NCBI RefSeq assembly: GCF_000003605.2
Contig: NW_003145789.1
Location: 86,802 to 122,857 of the forward strand
Reading direction: 5' to 3'
DNA: 36,056 nucleotides
DNA from: Saccoglossus kowalevskii
Taxonomy: Eukaryota > Hemichordata > Enteropneusta > Harrimaniidae
A program made the translations under genes and the position numbers. A model generated the notes under the pieces. It saw only the letters and a list, made by a program, of their open reading frames with translations. It made no database searches and was not told the DNA's origin. Of the stretch, positions 1 to 12,300 are shown piece by piece. Numbering within the stretch: the first letter of the stretch is position 1; each line of letters opens with the position of its first letter.

Positions 1-343
1 GAGATATACAAAAAAGGGGGTTTAAAAGGAGTTCTAGACTGAAAAGTTCCCTAGATAGGGGGTGAAATTCATCGGAAAAGCCCGTGAAAGGGGGGTTAAA
101 TTTTCTTCTTTTCCCCAGATGGGGGGGGGGGGTCAAAACATAGGGAGTGGGGGGGCGGCGATATGTAGTACTGCGTGCCAGTTGAAGCTGGCTTAGTTTT
201 TCACTGTTTTCTTTTTTGTTTATTGCATTTGTCATTTTTATTTTTTTTAATCCACATTCTTTATAACAAAATAGGTAACATTCATTTTATAACAAAAATG
301 CTGTATGAAACAATAGGTGTACATATGTATAAGAGATATTCAG
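1..343. other. G-rich low-complexity stretch, no gene
   Basis: This stretch holds several G runs, including 12 G at 121-132 and 7 G at 149-155, followed by an AT-rich, T-rich segment. No coding region or recognisable element is visible. The G runs could fold as quadruplexes, or they may be an assembly-difficult simple repeat. Confidence 0.5.
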
Positions 344-2299
344 GTTAAAAATTCTTCAATTAATGTTCGTGGGTTCAGAGAATACAAAAAGGGGAGAAAG
401 CTCTTGGGGTGGATGAAATCTAAAAAGCCCAACATAGTGTTTTTACAGGAGACTCATAGTATTCAGGCAGATGAAAAATATTAGTCTAATCAAGTACAAG
501 GTGGTCACTGTGTCTACTCTCATGGCAAATCTAACAGTAGAGGAGTAATGATAATTCTAAAAGGTCTTAGGTATGTGATAAATTCTGTACAAGTGAGCGA
601 TGTGGGACGGTACATAATTGATTAATATATACGGCCCGAATGATACCAAAATGCAAGGCCAATTTATTGATGAAATTTCTGAATTAATTACATCATGTGA
701 TGCGGCTCCAGATGTAGAAATAATTGTAGGGGGTGACTTTAACTTTACCTTGAAAGCACAGGACAGATTTGGCTCGCACAGTGCAACAAGTAAACAAGCA
801 GAGCAATCGATGATGGAATTGATGGAGAGACATAAACTAATTGATATATGGAGAATTAACAATCCTTTGGTAAGGGGTTATACGTGGAGAAGGAGAAAAC
901 CAAATATTATTCAAAGTAGAATTGACTACTTCTTGGTGAGTGATACACTTCAGCAAGACATTATAACAACTGAAATAATATCATCGATTGCCTCTGATCA
1001 TAATACAATTACTTTAGTACTCGAGTATGATCATACACCATACGGTCCATCCTACTGGAAATTAAACAGTACTTTAATAAAAGATGCTAAATACATCGCT
1101 CAGGTCACAAAAAATATTCCAATGTGGATTCAGAATTATGAAAATATAAAAGATAAAGGACTCAAGTGGGATTTAATTAAATATGAAATAAAACAATTCT
1201 CCATGGTCTTTAGTAAGAAAAAAGCCAAACAAAAACGAGAATATATTCAAAAACTTGAGAACCAAATGTCAGAGCTAGAAATCAAGCTAAATATAGAACC
1301 AATTGAAGAGAATTATGAAGAATTGGAAAAAGTCAAAAGTAAACTTGATATGAACACGAATACATAACAGAGGGAGCCATTATTCGATCAAGGGTTGCAT
1401 GGTATGAAAAGGGTGAGAAGAATAATAAATACTAGAGAAATGGAGAGGGAAAAATCGAATATTACTAAAGTTAGATCTTCAAAAGGAATAGTTACCAACC
1501 CAAATGAGATTTTAAAAGAATTGAAAGCATGTGATGATAGTTTTGAAGAATTAAATACAGACCAGTATTATTTTGACAACGAACATATTATTTATATTTC
1601 CAAAATTACAAAACTGAAAATTAAGAAAGTTCTGCAAAGTCAAAATGACTCTGTTCCTATCAGTGAGAGCTACTATGAAAGAAAGATTGAACTAACTAGA
1701 GATTGGAAAGCCACATATAACTTGCCATTTAGAGTGGCAATAGATGTTAAGACCAGAGAATTTCAGTTCAGATTACTCCACCATATTTTATATACTAATT
1801 ATGACCTAAAGAGAAGGGGGTACAAATATCTGAATTGTGTACATTCTGTGGAGGTGAGAGTGAGACACTTGAACATCTCTTCTTTTCATGTGATGCAACA
1901 AAATTATTCTGGTTAAAGTTTCTCCAGTGTTTCAGAGATGCATTAGTAATGAGGGAAGTGCCAACTCTTGGTGAAATTTTATTTGGGGGAAGTGACTTTG
2001 TCTAGGTTGCACAATCACTTACTGCTTCTGCTAAAAGACACATTTATCTTATGAAAATGAGAAACCTAAAACCCCACTTTCCATTTTTTCTAAACCATGT
2101 CAAGTATAACTATCATATTGAATACAACATTGCTTTGAACAAAGACAAAATTGAAATACACTGTAATAAGTGGATTAAAATCTACCAAATTGTTATGTCT
2201 TGAATGCACTTGTATATTAGTCTGTATATGTACGCAGTGTATTCTGCTTACTGATGTATTATGAATGATTACCAATAACAACTTATAAATATAAAAAGA
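344..2299 (+). mobile_element. L1/Tx1-type LINE, reverse transcriptase deleted
   Basis: This is a non-LTR retrotransposon copy. The apurinic endonuclease domain is readable from about 344. It shows NVRGFRE near the start, NIVFLQETHS (about 428-457), INIYGPN (about 621), VGGDFNF (about 727), SRIDYFLVS (about 915) and ASDHN (about 990). A basic coiled linker follows to about 1350. The next frame (1395-1916) starts with the usual pre-RT linker and passes straight into the post-RT region (WKATYNLPFRVA, FQFRLLHHIL). The roughly 2 kb RT core is therefore missing at about 1650-1690. The C-terminal zinc-knuckle segment (CTFCGGESETLEHLFFSC) and the final conserved block (KRHIYLMKMRNLKP, KWIKI) follow in shifted frames, ending at a stop at 2201-2203. 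A TAG sits at about 481 in the endonuclease, and frame changes are visible near 622 and 1835. The copy is dead and 5' truncated. The 3' boundary is uncertain. Confidence 0.85.
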
Positions 2300-2559
2300 A
2301 GTCCATACAATTTAGATAAATAATTGAGAAACCTTTAAGCACGACAATATATGTTAAATATTTTTTGCTTTTGATATTTTTAATTATTTTTAACTAGCTA
2401 CTTCCCAAATAAATTAAAATCCATACTATAAATACCAATCAAACATGAAGCTGAAAAAAAGAATATTTCGAATAAACACTTAATAAATATAAAGTCAACA
2501 AAATTGTTTTGACATGTTGAATATCATATACATAATCAACATCTTGCATGATTTGAGTG

Positions 2560-2594
2560 TATAAATATTTCGTCGTCTGTATCGTGCAGTTCAT
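2560..2594 (+). promoter_or_regulatory. TATA box and initiator, likely SLC1 promoter
   Basis: TATAAATA lies at 2560-2567, and a GCAGTTC initiator-like sequence lies about 28 bp downstream, near 2587. This is the right geometry for RNA polymerase II. An exon with a strong donor (AGT|GTAAGT at 2811) follows, which supports a transcription start here. The assignment to the transporter gene rests on matching splice phase and is inference. Confidence 0.4.
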
Positions 2595-2810
2595 CTCAGC
2601 CAAGCTTTCACATGAGATTCAAGACCAGTAGTCACGTGATAGTGTCAGTGGTTTGCAGTCATTGGCGGGTGACGTATTGCCTCACTGTCATCTAAGTGTA
2701 TGCCTTATACATACACCATTGCTTTCGGGTGGTTTTAAAAATCAAGATTGACTATTTGTAAAATTCTGATATGCATTCTTTTGATTCAAGTCGCCCAGTA
2801 CCTCTCCAGT
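2588..2810 (+). CDS. SLC1A-like: Probable first exon of the SLC1 gene (coding from 2771)
   Basis: The exon runs from the predicted start site to the donor GTAAGT at 2811. The ATG at 2771 opens a 13-codon frame (MHSFDSSRPVPLQ) that ends in phase 1 exactly at the donor. The acceptor at 7107-7108 also needs phase 1. Joining them gives a 26-residue cytoplasmic leader up to the KKW just before transmembrane helix 1. Two ATGs earlier in the exon open short frames that stop, so leaky scanning or upstream-ORF control is possible. The alternative is an exon opening at 6938 with ATG 6946, which would give a 62-residue leader unlike known SLC1 leaders. Transcript data would settle it. Confidence 0.45.
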
Positions 2811-5800
2811 GTAAGTGTTTTTTGCTTTTCTATGCTGTAGCATGATACTGGATTAAGAATCAGTCGCATGTTTTACATTTTGTTAACAGTTTAAAAGTGG
2901 CAATACAACTCAAAGTTAACATTTTATAGATTCTGTCCAATAACCATTTTTATTGCGGGATAGTAAAACTTCATGTCGTGAAAAGAGGCACTTTTAAGCA
3001 TGGATGCCATGGATATGGTTGAAGACATACAAAGATCTCTACCACATTTCAGATCAATCAGTTGAAACGCTAATTGTAAACATAACAGTTCAAAATTCAA
3101 GCATTTGTTGTTGGTTTGTGTCTATGAGAGCTGAATTCAGTTGATGTATGCAGTATATATGGCATGTCGGCTCTTATTTTCATCAATTAAACCTAAGCTG
3201 TCACATGCCTTTTTCACTATTTCTGTTTACAAAATTGATGAATAACAGGAATAAAAGAAATCTATCAAAGTTCTCGGATGATTGACTTATAATTTGGCAT
3301 ACATCATTCATATCTGTAACACCGAGATTTTAAACTAAGTTTACAACTAATCGCAAAGTTTAGTTTTACGGGAATAACTAAAATTCTTCAACAATCTTCT
3401 TTACAAAAAGTTTTTGGCCAATTAACACGAAATTGGTACGAAACAACCGCATCCACCATTAATAGTTGGGGACCCAAACGTCTTTCCTCTATTAAGGGAT
3501 CTGACTTTTGCAGCCATATTAGATTTACCTTCTCTAACAATGTAAATTACAATTGATTCTCTTCAACCACTAATCACATTGATATCAACATTGGCTTGTA
3601 TTGTCTGTGCATGAAGTAAATTAGTTTTTAAACACAAGCAGATAATTAACTCGCTAAGAGTGGACGAGATGCTTCCCTCAGATAATTTGCGAATTTATCT
3701 TCACAATGAACATCAGCTTCATCAGAAAATTTTGAAATGTTTAATTGTTGTCTGGTAGACTGATTTACAACACGATTAATAAAATAATGTTTTTCGAAAT
3801 ACATTGTCATTATTACACCATGCAGCATGTTGAGTAAATACTTTCTTTGTACATAGTATTAATAACTGGAATATAATGAAAAGCTAGTACATGTAGCAAG
3901 CTAAAGAACTCTGACCAGAGCCAAATTTACTCTTGTCTGTCAATTTTGCACTTGATATTTTTGTGAAAAAACAACATTTTCAAATAAGCATGTGTCAATG
4001 GACAGAATCTGCGCCACATATATGTTAGACCAATCAGTGACGTTATGTAGTGCACTGAACCAATAGTAATCACGCAGTGACTGCTTGTTACATTAACTAA
4101 TTAGCATGAAAGTGAGTGTCCACTATTTGACACATATTGCTATATATGGAGTAATACAGTATATGTTTTAATGTTAAAACTAATAGAGACAATGAATATA
4201 AAGAAAATAGGCATTGACTTATGATGCCAAAGAATTGAAAACAAATATCAGATATCTACATTTTCTAATGCAAAACGATATGCTAATAATGAAATAATAA
4301 TGGAAAGAAATTAAAATTTCAGTTACATTATACTGGCACATAAAAACGTTTCCACTTAATAGCGACGGCAACAATGAAACGGAAGCAACCACATTATGAA
4401 CAAAATTCCATTCCATATACAAAACGTTTTTTTCTATTTCACTCACAATGTCTATATTTTTTTGAAAAAGGGCTAAATGAGTAAATATTTCCCAATGTAT
4501 CATAGACAATAGACATAGAAAATATACACGTCAACACATCGCCATCGACTTGTTTCGAGAGTTGACCCTTTACCTCTCCAACCTCGCATGTATATAACAG
4601 TTAAACCGACCTAAATTTGACGTATAAATTGAGGGAATTAATGTGATAAGTGATTTCAATATTAAGATGGCGATAACATAATATTTTTATTAGTGCACTG
4701 TGTTCTGGAATGTTAAAGGTTAAATAAGATGGCATTTCATTTTGCTCTAATATCAAAATCATAACCATGCTGAATTCAATATTATAGCAATGACATTGAG
4801 AAAATGGGTTGTTTGATAATACAAGTGTAATACAAGATTTTATAATGCCAAAGTTAATTTGCAAAATCTTTGACATAGATCCTCATATTTCACTTCTAAC
4901 AAGATACGTTGATGATGTAACTGTAATTTAAAGAAGAAAACTAAGACTATTACAATTGGAACACATTACCCAGGTAAATAAAAAAGTCAATTAAGTTAAA
5001 ATAGTCTCCGATATATTCGATTAATAGGACTTATAATGGTACAGTGAAAATAATTTACACATATCCGTGGATCATTAAACAGTCACCTAATACAAGTTCA
5101 TGGACACAATGCAATAACAACCAACATGTGGATGTGGTATTTCAAAATAAGTTAGCACATTCTGTTCATATGCAGCCTATAAGGTGCATCAAAATGTAAA
5201 ATAAAAGTGGTACACGCATGATGCATCGCTCGATTGGCATGGTTTCACTGAAGCCGACCTTCCATGACGAACTGCTGAATAAATGAACCTAGGAAGGCGA
5301 GGATCTCATAATGCTACCGATACCAACAGAGCTATACAAAGAAGTGGAGTTCTTTAATTGTTCTGGGCTGAACCATTATATTGTCCATGCCTACGACTAC
5401 AATGGATATTCCCAAAATACATGACATCCCCTTATGACTTTCTTTAAACTGATGTAACCCACCCTATATTCGCATCGGAGTGACACTCCCAAAATCCCCC
5501 CCCGCCATACCGCCAATTAAGTCATTCCAAAGAGCCTTTACGTTGCTGAGGTCACCTTTACAGTATACATTAGGTATAACTCTATAACTGTATGGGTGGC
5601 ACAAGAGTGACATGTTTTGACTTCAAATTGACCTTAAAAAGTATTAGTTATTTATCCAGTCTTGTCATTGTGTAAGTGTCAATACACGTCCGATTTGAAC
5701 CTCTTAACCAGACTGCATTGTGGCAAATGTACTGGAACTGGGCCATGAAAACATTTACATATGACATTTAATGCAGCCAGCCCAATTACATGTTTTATCT

Positions 5801-7108
5801 GTTTGCCATATGTAAGTACCACTCATACAACGTACTCAAGAACATACACAGGGTAGCCTTGAATGACGAAGATCAGCATGGAGAGACGTGAAGGTAAGTA
5901 TTCGAATGTATTGTGCAGTTACACTGTCAACAACTTTAGCTCCCATGGCGTGTGATCCCAGCATTCTCGGTTCACACCTCTGTCTTGGACAGTGTCTGAA
6001 GCTTCTCAGTATGGCTGACCACAATCCAAACTAACGTTAAAGTAAAGACTACTATACATGCCACACCCACTTTTGTGATATATTATCTTGTTCGAAAATG
6101 TATTTATGTAACATAACATTTGTTATAATGTTTCTGAACAGATTACTCCCGGAGATATTAATCCGCCCATTTTGTTTTTATACGTATTTGCAACACCCAC
6201 AATTGCTTCATTTGCATATTACAGTGATTACCCACAATCCTATTAAAACAAGAGCTATGGGTGGTGTTATTTACCCTTCTTGGCCCACATGACTTGTGTA
6301 CTATTGTGCAAAGTGTATTATGTAATTTTACCTACACGAGTTCATATACTATTTTTTCAACCTGAAGCTTGTGTATATGAAATTATTAATAGCAAATGAT
6401 GTCATTTTGGGAGATTTCATTCTAAATGTTCTATGAACATGTTAGGTATTCACTCAAGCCGTGTAATGTCAATTCCACTTGGTATAGTCTTTTCGCTTTC
6501 CTCTCGAATTGGCTGCATAGGTTTCACCATCACTGCTAATTGGTGGCCGTGACTTTGGTTGGCTGAGAAATAAAGTTTGGTGATATAACCAAAGTGACGC
6601 TTTCAGTCATCTGGAAATCAGAATCTCCATGCATAAAAATATTTACCGACCAATGCCTAATGTAATGAATGGAATACAATAGAACACAAAGTTTCTAAGT
6701 ATGCAAATATCACAGCTCATTCTTCAAGATGTTGAAATTCACATTGAATCAGTCGTTGATATTTGGGGTATATATAGTTGATAGTTGATATATAGAGTGC
6801 ATATTGTTGTTGAGCAATTTTGTTTGTATTTTTCAAAATAAATTGCCCGTTAACTTAAGCGATAGGTGAAATCACATGTCTCATTGTGTATACACAAATA
6901 GCATAACCCTCTTGTTTTTCACACACATCCCACCCAGATAAATAAATGACCATTCCCCTATACAATATGTTAATAGTGCATAGAATATGCACAGTGATCA
7001 CTACCCTTCCAAGTCATTCTTTAGATTCTCAACATATTGTGCTATCACTGCCGACCAGACAGGATAGGACACTATCCTTTAGATTCCTGACACATGTTTT
7101 GTTCCCAG
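2811..7108 (+). other. Long first intron of the SLC1 gene, no gene seen
   Basis: About 4.3 kb of AT-rich DNA without a supportable coding region. A pair of CCAAT motifs and a TGACGT motif cluster at about 4030-4065. A second TATATATA sequence lies near 6768, and an acceptor-like CACCCAG precedes 6938. Together these last two could form an alternative downstream promoter and first exon using ATG 6946. Nothing else stands out. Confidence 0.4.
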
Positions 7109-9330
7109 ATAAATCTAAATGTTCTACACTCTGCTTCAAGAAATGGATATTAGATAATCTTCTCCTGATACTGACTTTGATTGGAGTGGTTGTCGGTTTC
7201 ATCCTTGTTCCTATACTACAGGTAAGACATTTCAGTGGAGGGCAAATTGGTTGCTATTTTGTAAGTATTTTTTTTCCATATTGAGTCAAACATTTGTTTA
7301 AGTTAACAAATAAATATGACGTCGGGATATTCTTGGTACGCATATAATCAACAGCTGTTAAATTAATTCTCTTAATGAAAATTAATATTATATTAGATAT
7401 ACGCTCACGCATTGACCCGACATTTTTTTTAATTGTATGCGAAGCCTTTGGACTTCCGTGTTCAGATAATTACAAAATATTAAAATTAGAGAAAAAAAAA
7501 AAAAAAATAACAAAATCACACACCAGCAGAATATAGATTATATTATGCATTTGTTCAGTATTACAATACATGTTCCAAGTTGATATACTCAAGAAAATAT
7601 CGGTCAATAAATATCGGAAACAAGTGGTATAGCTGCGTCACATTTTGATTAAATAACTGTACAACCTTGAGTGCGCTTTTACTTAGTGGCACGTTTCAGT
7701 ACACGTGCGGCTACGTAGAATTTTTCAGCAAACTAATACTGTTTTATATGCTATAAAAACAATTTTCAGTTCACGATAGTTCATCATCTATACTCGTCTT
7801 GCCCTCCTCATGTATATATAATGTGAACAGCCATTGTTGTGTTTATAGTATTTGCGTTCGTTGTTAAAAGCGGACCCGTATATGGGTCATGCGATTCACC
7901 TAGCCTAAAACAGATCATCAGATTCTATACTCTTTGACAACATGGTTCTATTTTATGCTGCTGTATACAATTCGGTTACGTATGTTGAAAACAAATTTCA
8001 TACGTAGTACTGCTATTCGTCAAAGTATGAATACGCGACGAGGCTAATTACAGCGCCCTCAACATGGTAAATAACGCAAGCTTGACGGGTACTCATTACA
8101 TTAATATGAGAATGGGTTGTCGAGACGGATACACGTTTTGCGTGATCTTATCAGCACACTTACGGGATATTTTATTTTTGCGGTCAAATTGACTGTTATT
8201 GAGGCATGGTTGCGTCGCCATGCTTGCTACTACTGTACGCATATGCAAATATTTAGAGAGGGTGCGTTCTACAATCCAATGAACGTCCTGAAAAAAATAT
8301 ATTTAATGCTCTACCAAAACAAACTTTCATATTTCATCTTTAAATTTAATTCACGGTGAATCGTTATAAATCATCGTTAATCTGTGCTGGTAACGTCATG
8401 GTAATTACATGTAGCAGTGATGTACGTGTAACTATTAGAATTGCTAGTTTGTCGAGCGTGTTAACAACGAAATGTTTTTATCAAGTTATAATTGTTTTGC
8501 AGCCTTTGGATCTCTCCGATAACGCCATTATGTGGATTGCACTACCAGGTGAATTGTTTATGCGGGGACTCAAGTGTATGGTTATACCGGTACTTTCAAC
8601 AAGTGTTATTACAGGTAATACGATATAACGCATTGGATATGTATACCCTGTCATAGCAACTTTCCACGGTGCCATTTTAATTATAGGATATTTACATAAA
8701 ATTGTGTATTATGTAGTTTATGTCCATTTCATTAAACCACAAGATATTGGGGTTGTGACAATGGTATTATATCGGATGGCGATAATTCGTCTGGATCCTC
8801 CCTACTTCCGAACGGAAAACCGAAACGATCGCCAATATTGAATATTCTTGATTATATCTTCTCAAAACGCAATGAAATAGATCTCAGAGTTTGAAAATTC
8901 CAGTAACCCTCATTGCAAAAAATAGCAGATTATATCAGAAAGGAATATTCAAATACATATCACTATTGCTATATTATAATCAAACATATCGACGAGGCGT
9001 CATTCTAGTATCTATATTGTCCTTCGACAGCGACAGCGTCACTGGAACCAAAGTCTAACGGTAAGATGAGCGGTGTTAGCTGTGCCTATATGGGCAGTAT
9101 GGTATTCTTTGGTGTAGTCGTGGGTATTATACTAAGTGTAACAATACAGCCCGGTAACGTCGATTCTGACATCACTAGTTTCGACTACAAACCTGCATAC
9201 TACGAAACCCAGGACGTGATTGCCGACTTGTTTAGGTTAGCCTTATTTCCATATTCGAATATTATAGCTAGAAGGTTTAGTTATGTTTCTCTGCACTCTG
9301 AAATTTGTAGATTTAAATATATTTCAGTAT

Positions 9331-9378
<48 letters not shown>

Positions 9379-12300
9379 CGAGTTATTTTTATTGTCTCGG
9401 GGGTGTATGTGATGAAAAGAATTGGGAGTGTCAATAACAATAATATATTTAAATGTTTCAGGAATATGATACCAGATAATATCATCAAAGCTTGTGTACA
9501 GTCTGTGAGTATACCTATAGAGAATGATCTAAACTATATAAAAGCTTTCAGAAAGTATATACATTCTTAGAGATAACTTGAATAACTGACCCAATATTGT
9601 ACATATATTTTCCAGATACGCACGACATATGAGTTTCAAACCACTGACAATAACGGCACTAATACAACAGAGCAAGTACTGTTGTCCAAATCGACGGACT
9701 ATGGATTTCGTTCAAACTTACTTGGTAAGAGCACTGGGAAATATTAGGTATTCAATGGTAAGATGGCGGCGTCACATAGTATAACTCTAACTGCGCATGC
9801 TTGCTTCGTATTCATACGAGCTGTTCAGCTAAATCGTGGGTACGCATCCCTGAAAAAAAATCGGGTAACTAAATACACATGTCTGTTTCACGGTTTGTCT
9901 GTGTGATAGTTAAATGTGTAATCAATGTATAATAGGGAATGAATGCCTGGACTAAATTTGTTTCTATGCGATTTGTTCACATATAAAATGGGAAAGCCTA
10001 TAGTGTTATTCTTTAAAAATCATCCCAAGAAACACATTTACCTTGTGAACATACAGTTTAAGACCCTTCAAAGAAGCGATCTGGTCCAACCCATCAAACT
10101 ATGTATCTCTTATAAACCAAATAATACATTGATGTTTCATATTATATTCATTATGTGTTATGAACACGGAATAAAAATATTTAAGTCAGTAGTTATTAAC
10201 ATTACTGGTGATTTGAATACTGTCTATTTTTGCATGATATTTATTACAGGGGTTCTTATATTCTCTGCTGTATTTGGTGCAGCCATGTGTTTCCGAAAAG
10301 AAGAAACGCGCACTATGTTTCAATTCATGTGGGAACTTCGAACGATTTCGATGGACATACTTACAGTATTCCTGTGGTATGTTGGAATCAATTACGTTTC
10401 TTCATTATATTTTGGGAATTATAGTGTCTCAGTTGACTTATGTGAAATGTGAAACAGACCGTGCAGTCTTTCTTTGAATCCATAATATTTGCTAAAATGT
10501 CACCGCAGATTATCATCCCTTTGAATATCCTCAATTGGAAACCGAGATCACGTCGAGAACGAGATAGAGACCCCCCATGACCATGGTATTTGAAACAGGG
10601 GACGCGATGGAAGAAGAGGCACTATTTGATGAGCAAAATCAAATCAATCAAATCAATCTCGCGGTTATCTCGTTCTCAACGAGATCTCAGCGTCCATTTG
10701 TGTCCAAGGTGTATTTAGAAAATGAGAAAAGCTCTAATTTGAAAAAAAAAATGACGACCAGAATTTGTCGGGGCCATATATTACTCTGGAGTGTATACAT
10801 CCATATTTAATAGCAATCTGTTAACTGATCATTTCACCTTCATGACAACATTTCACTCATCATTATTATTATTACTCACAGGGCATTACCAGTCGCTACA
10901 GCTAGTCTTATCTGCAATTCTATGATTCGAGTGGATGATATGGCAGTCGTGTGGGAAGCTTTGGGTAAATTTGCTGGCACCGTCATAGCAGGACTCGCCA
11001 TTCATATCTTCATTACCGTCTCATTGACGTTCTTCATATTGACGAGAAAGAACCCGTTTCGTTTCCAATTTCGATGTCTTAAAGCTACTATCACAGCAAT
11101 GATTACAAAAACCAAGTAAGTTTTTTTAACGATGGAATGACTGGCAATTGTCTTACAAATAGAGAGTTTTGCTCAGAGGAAGAATTCGAAACAAGTACAA
11201 GTAAATGAAATAGATGTGATGGTATACAATTCAAGATAAAATTACATGATATACATACTAAAAATAATCTAAGGAATCGTATATAACACCAACAAAAATA
11301 TAACGTTGATGTTCCTTTGTTCCCTGTTTGCTAAATTAACGTTTTATTTTTTGTTTTGCCCCAGTGCTGCCATTCTACCGCTGATATTTCGAGTCTGTGA
11401 AGTCAACAACCGAATCAACAAAACTGTCAGCAACTACGTGGTGCCGTTGAACGTGGCTTTTAAGACTGATGGTTCAGCTCTGTTCATCGTCAGCGCTGCT
11501 ATGTGGTTAGCTCAAAGTGAAGGAATGTCCTTAAACGCTGGACAAGTGGTTACCATGGGGTAGGTTGGTCAGGCTCTTTCGCGTGTTTGGGAAGTATACG
11601 ATAGACATTTAAAGATTGCTAAGACAATCAGTGATTCACAATAACTCATTCGAAAACATTCCTGAAGTTTTCGTGATTATTTTGGGATTAATTATTCAAT
11701 TTGTGTGTACTATCACCTCCATCACGTGTGTGGTTTCGCTACTAATATTCTATACCCCCAAAGTAAACTTGCATACAGCATGTTGTTTATTTGTTTTGTT
11801 CAATAAAATAGCTTTCGCTTTTCCCGCGATGTTTTTTTTTAATGGGGCTCTCGAGCAATGCTTCCATGGAAACAATGATTGTAGTTCCTATTGCCTAACG
11901 ATAACAGACCATTTTAGTCTACGTGTGTGCGAAGCATGCAAGGGAGGCAATAAGTTTGGCATGTTGGTGTGTCTGTTTAAGAAATGCGTCAAAACCTCTG
12001 AGTGGATTTTGATCAAATTTACTACGTAGGTACTTCGGGGTAATACGCAGACATAATTAGTTTTGGGGCTATATTAAATAGCTAATTTACATATGAATTA
12101 TTTCATTTCAGCCTTTGTAGGCAAAATCGCAAAAGAAAACGTCCTCGTGATTACATGCGTAGAAGTTTGGAGATATTTAAGCTGTAATTAACAAATAGTA
12201 TCCACTGTTTTTTTATATTGCATTGGATTGTTGCCGTTTAACTACATGTGCAGTTAAAGCGTGAAGGTCGTCACCTGCGCACGCGCAGGTGGCGCTCCCC

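Noticed and set aside
6946-7108. N-terminal extension MTIPLYN... of the transporter
   Set aside because: Kept only as an alternative. The 54 extra codons have no SLC1-like features, and the acceptor before 7109 joins in phase to a TATA-driven upstream exon.
8356-8675. Open frames on both strands around 8500
   Set aside because: They are extensions and antisense shadows of the SLC1 exon 8503-8614.
11616-12029. 137-codon open frame with hydrophobic stretches
   Set aside because: It lies wholly inside the SLC1 intron 11560-12412. The flanking exons join in phase without it, and its sequence matches no part of the SLC1 fold.
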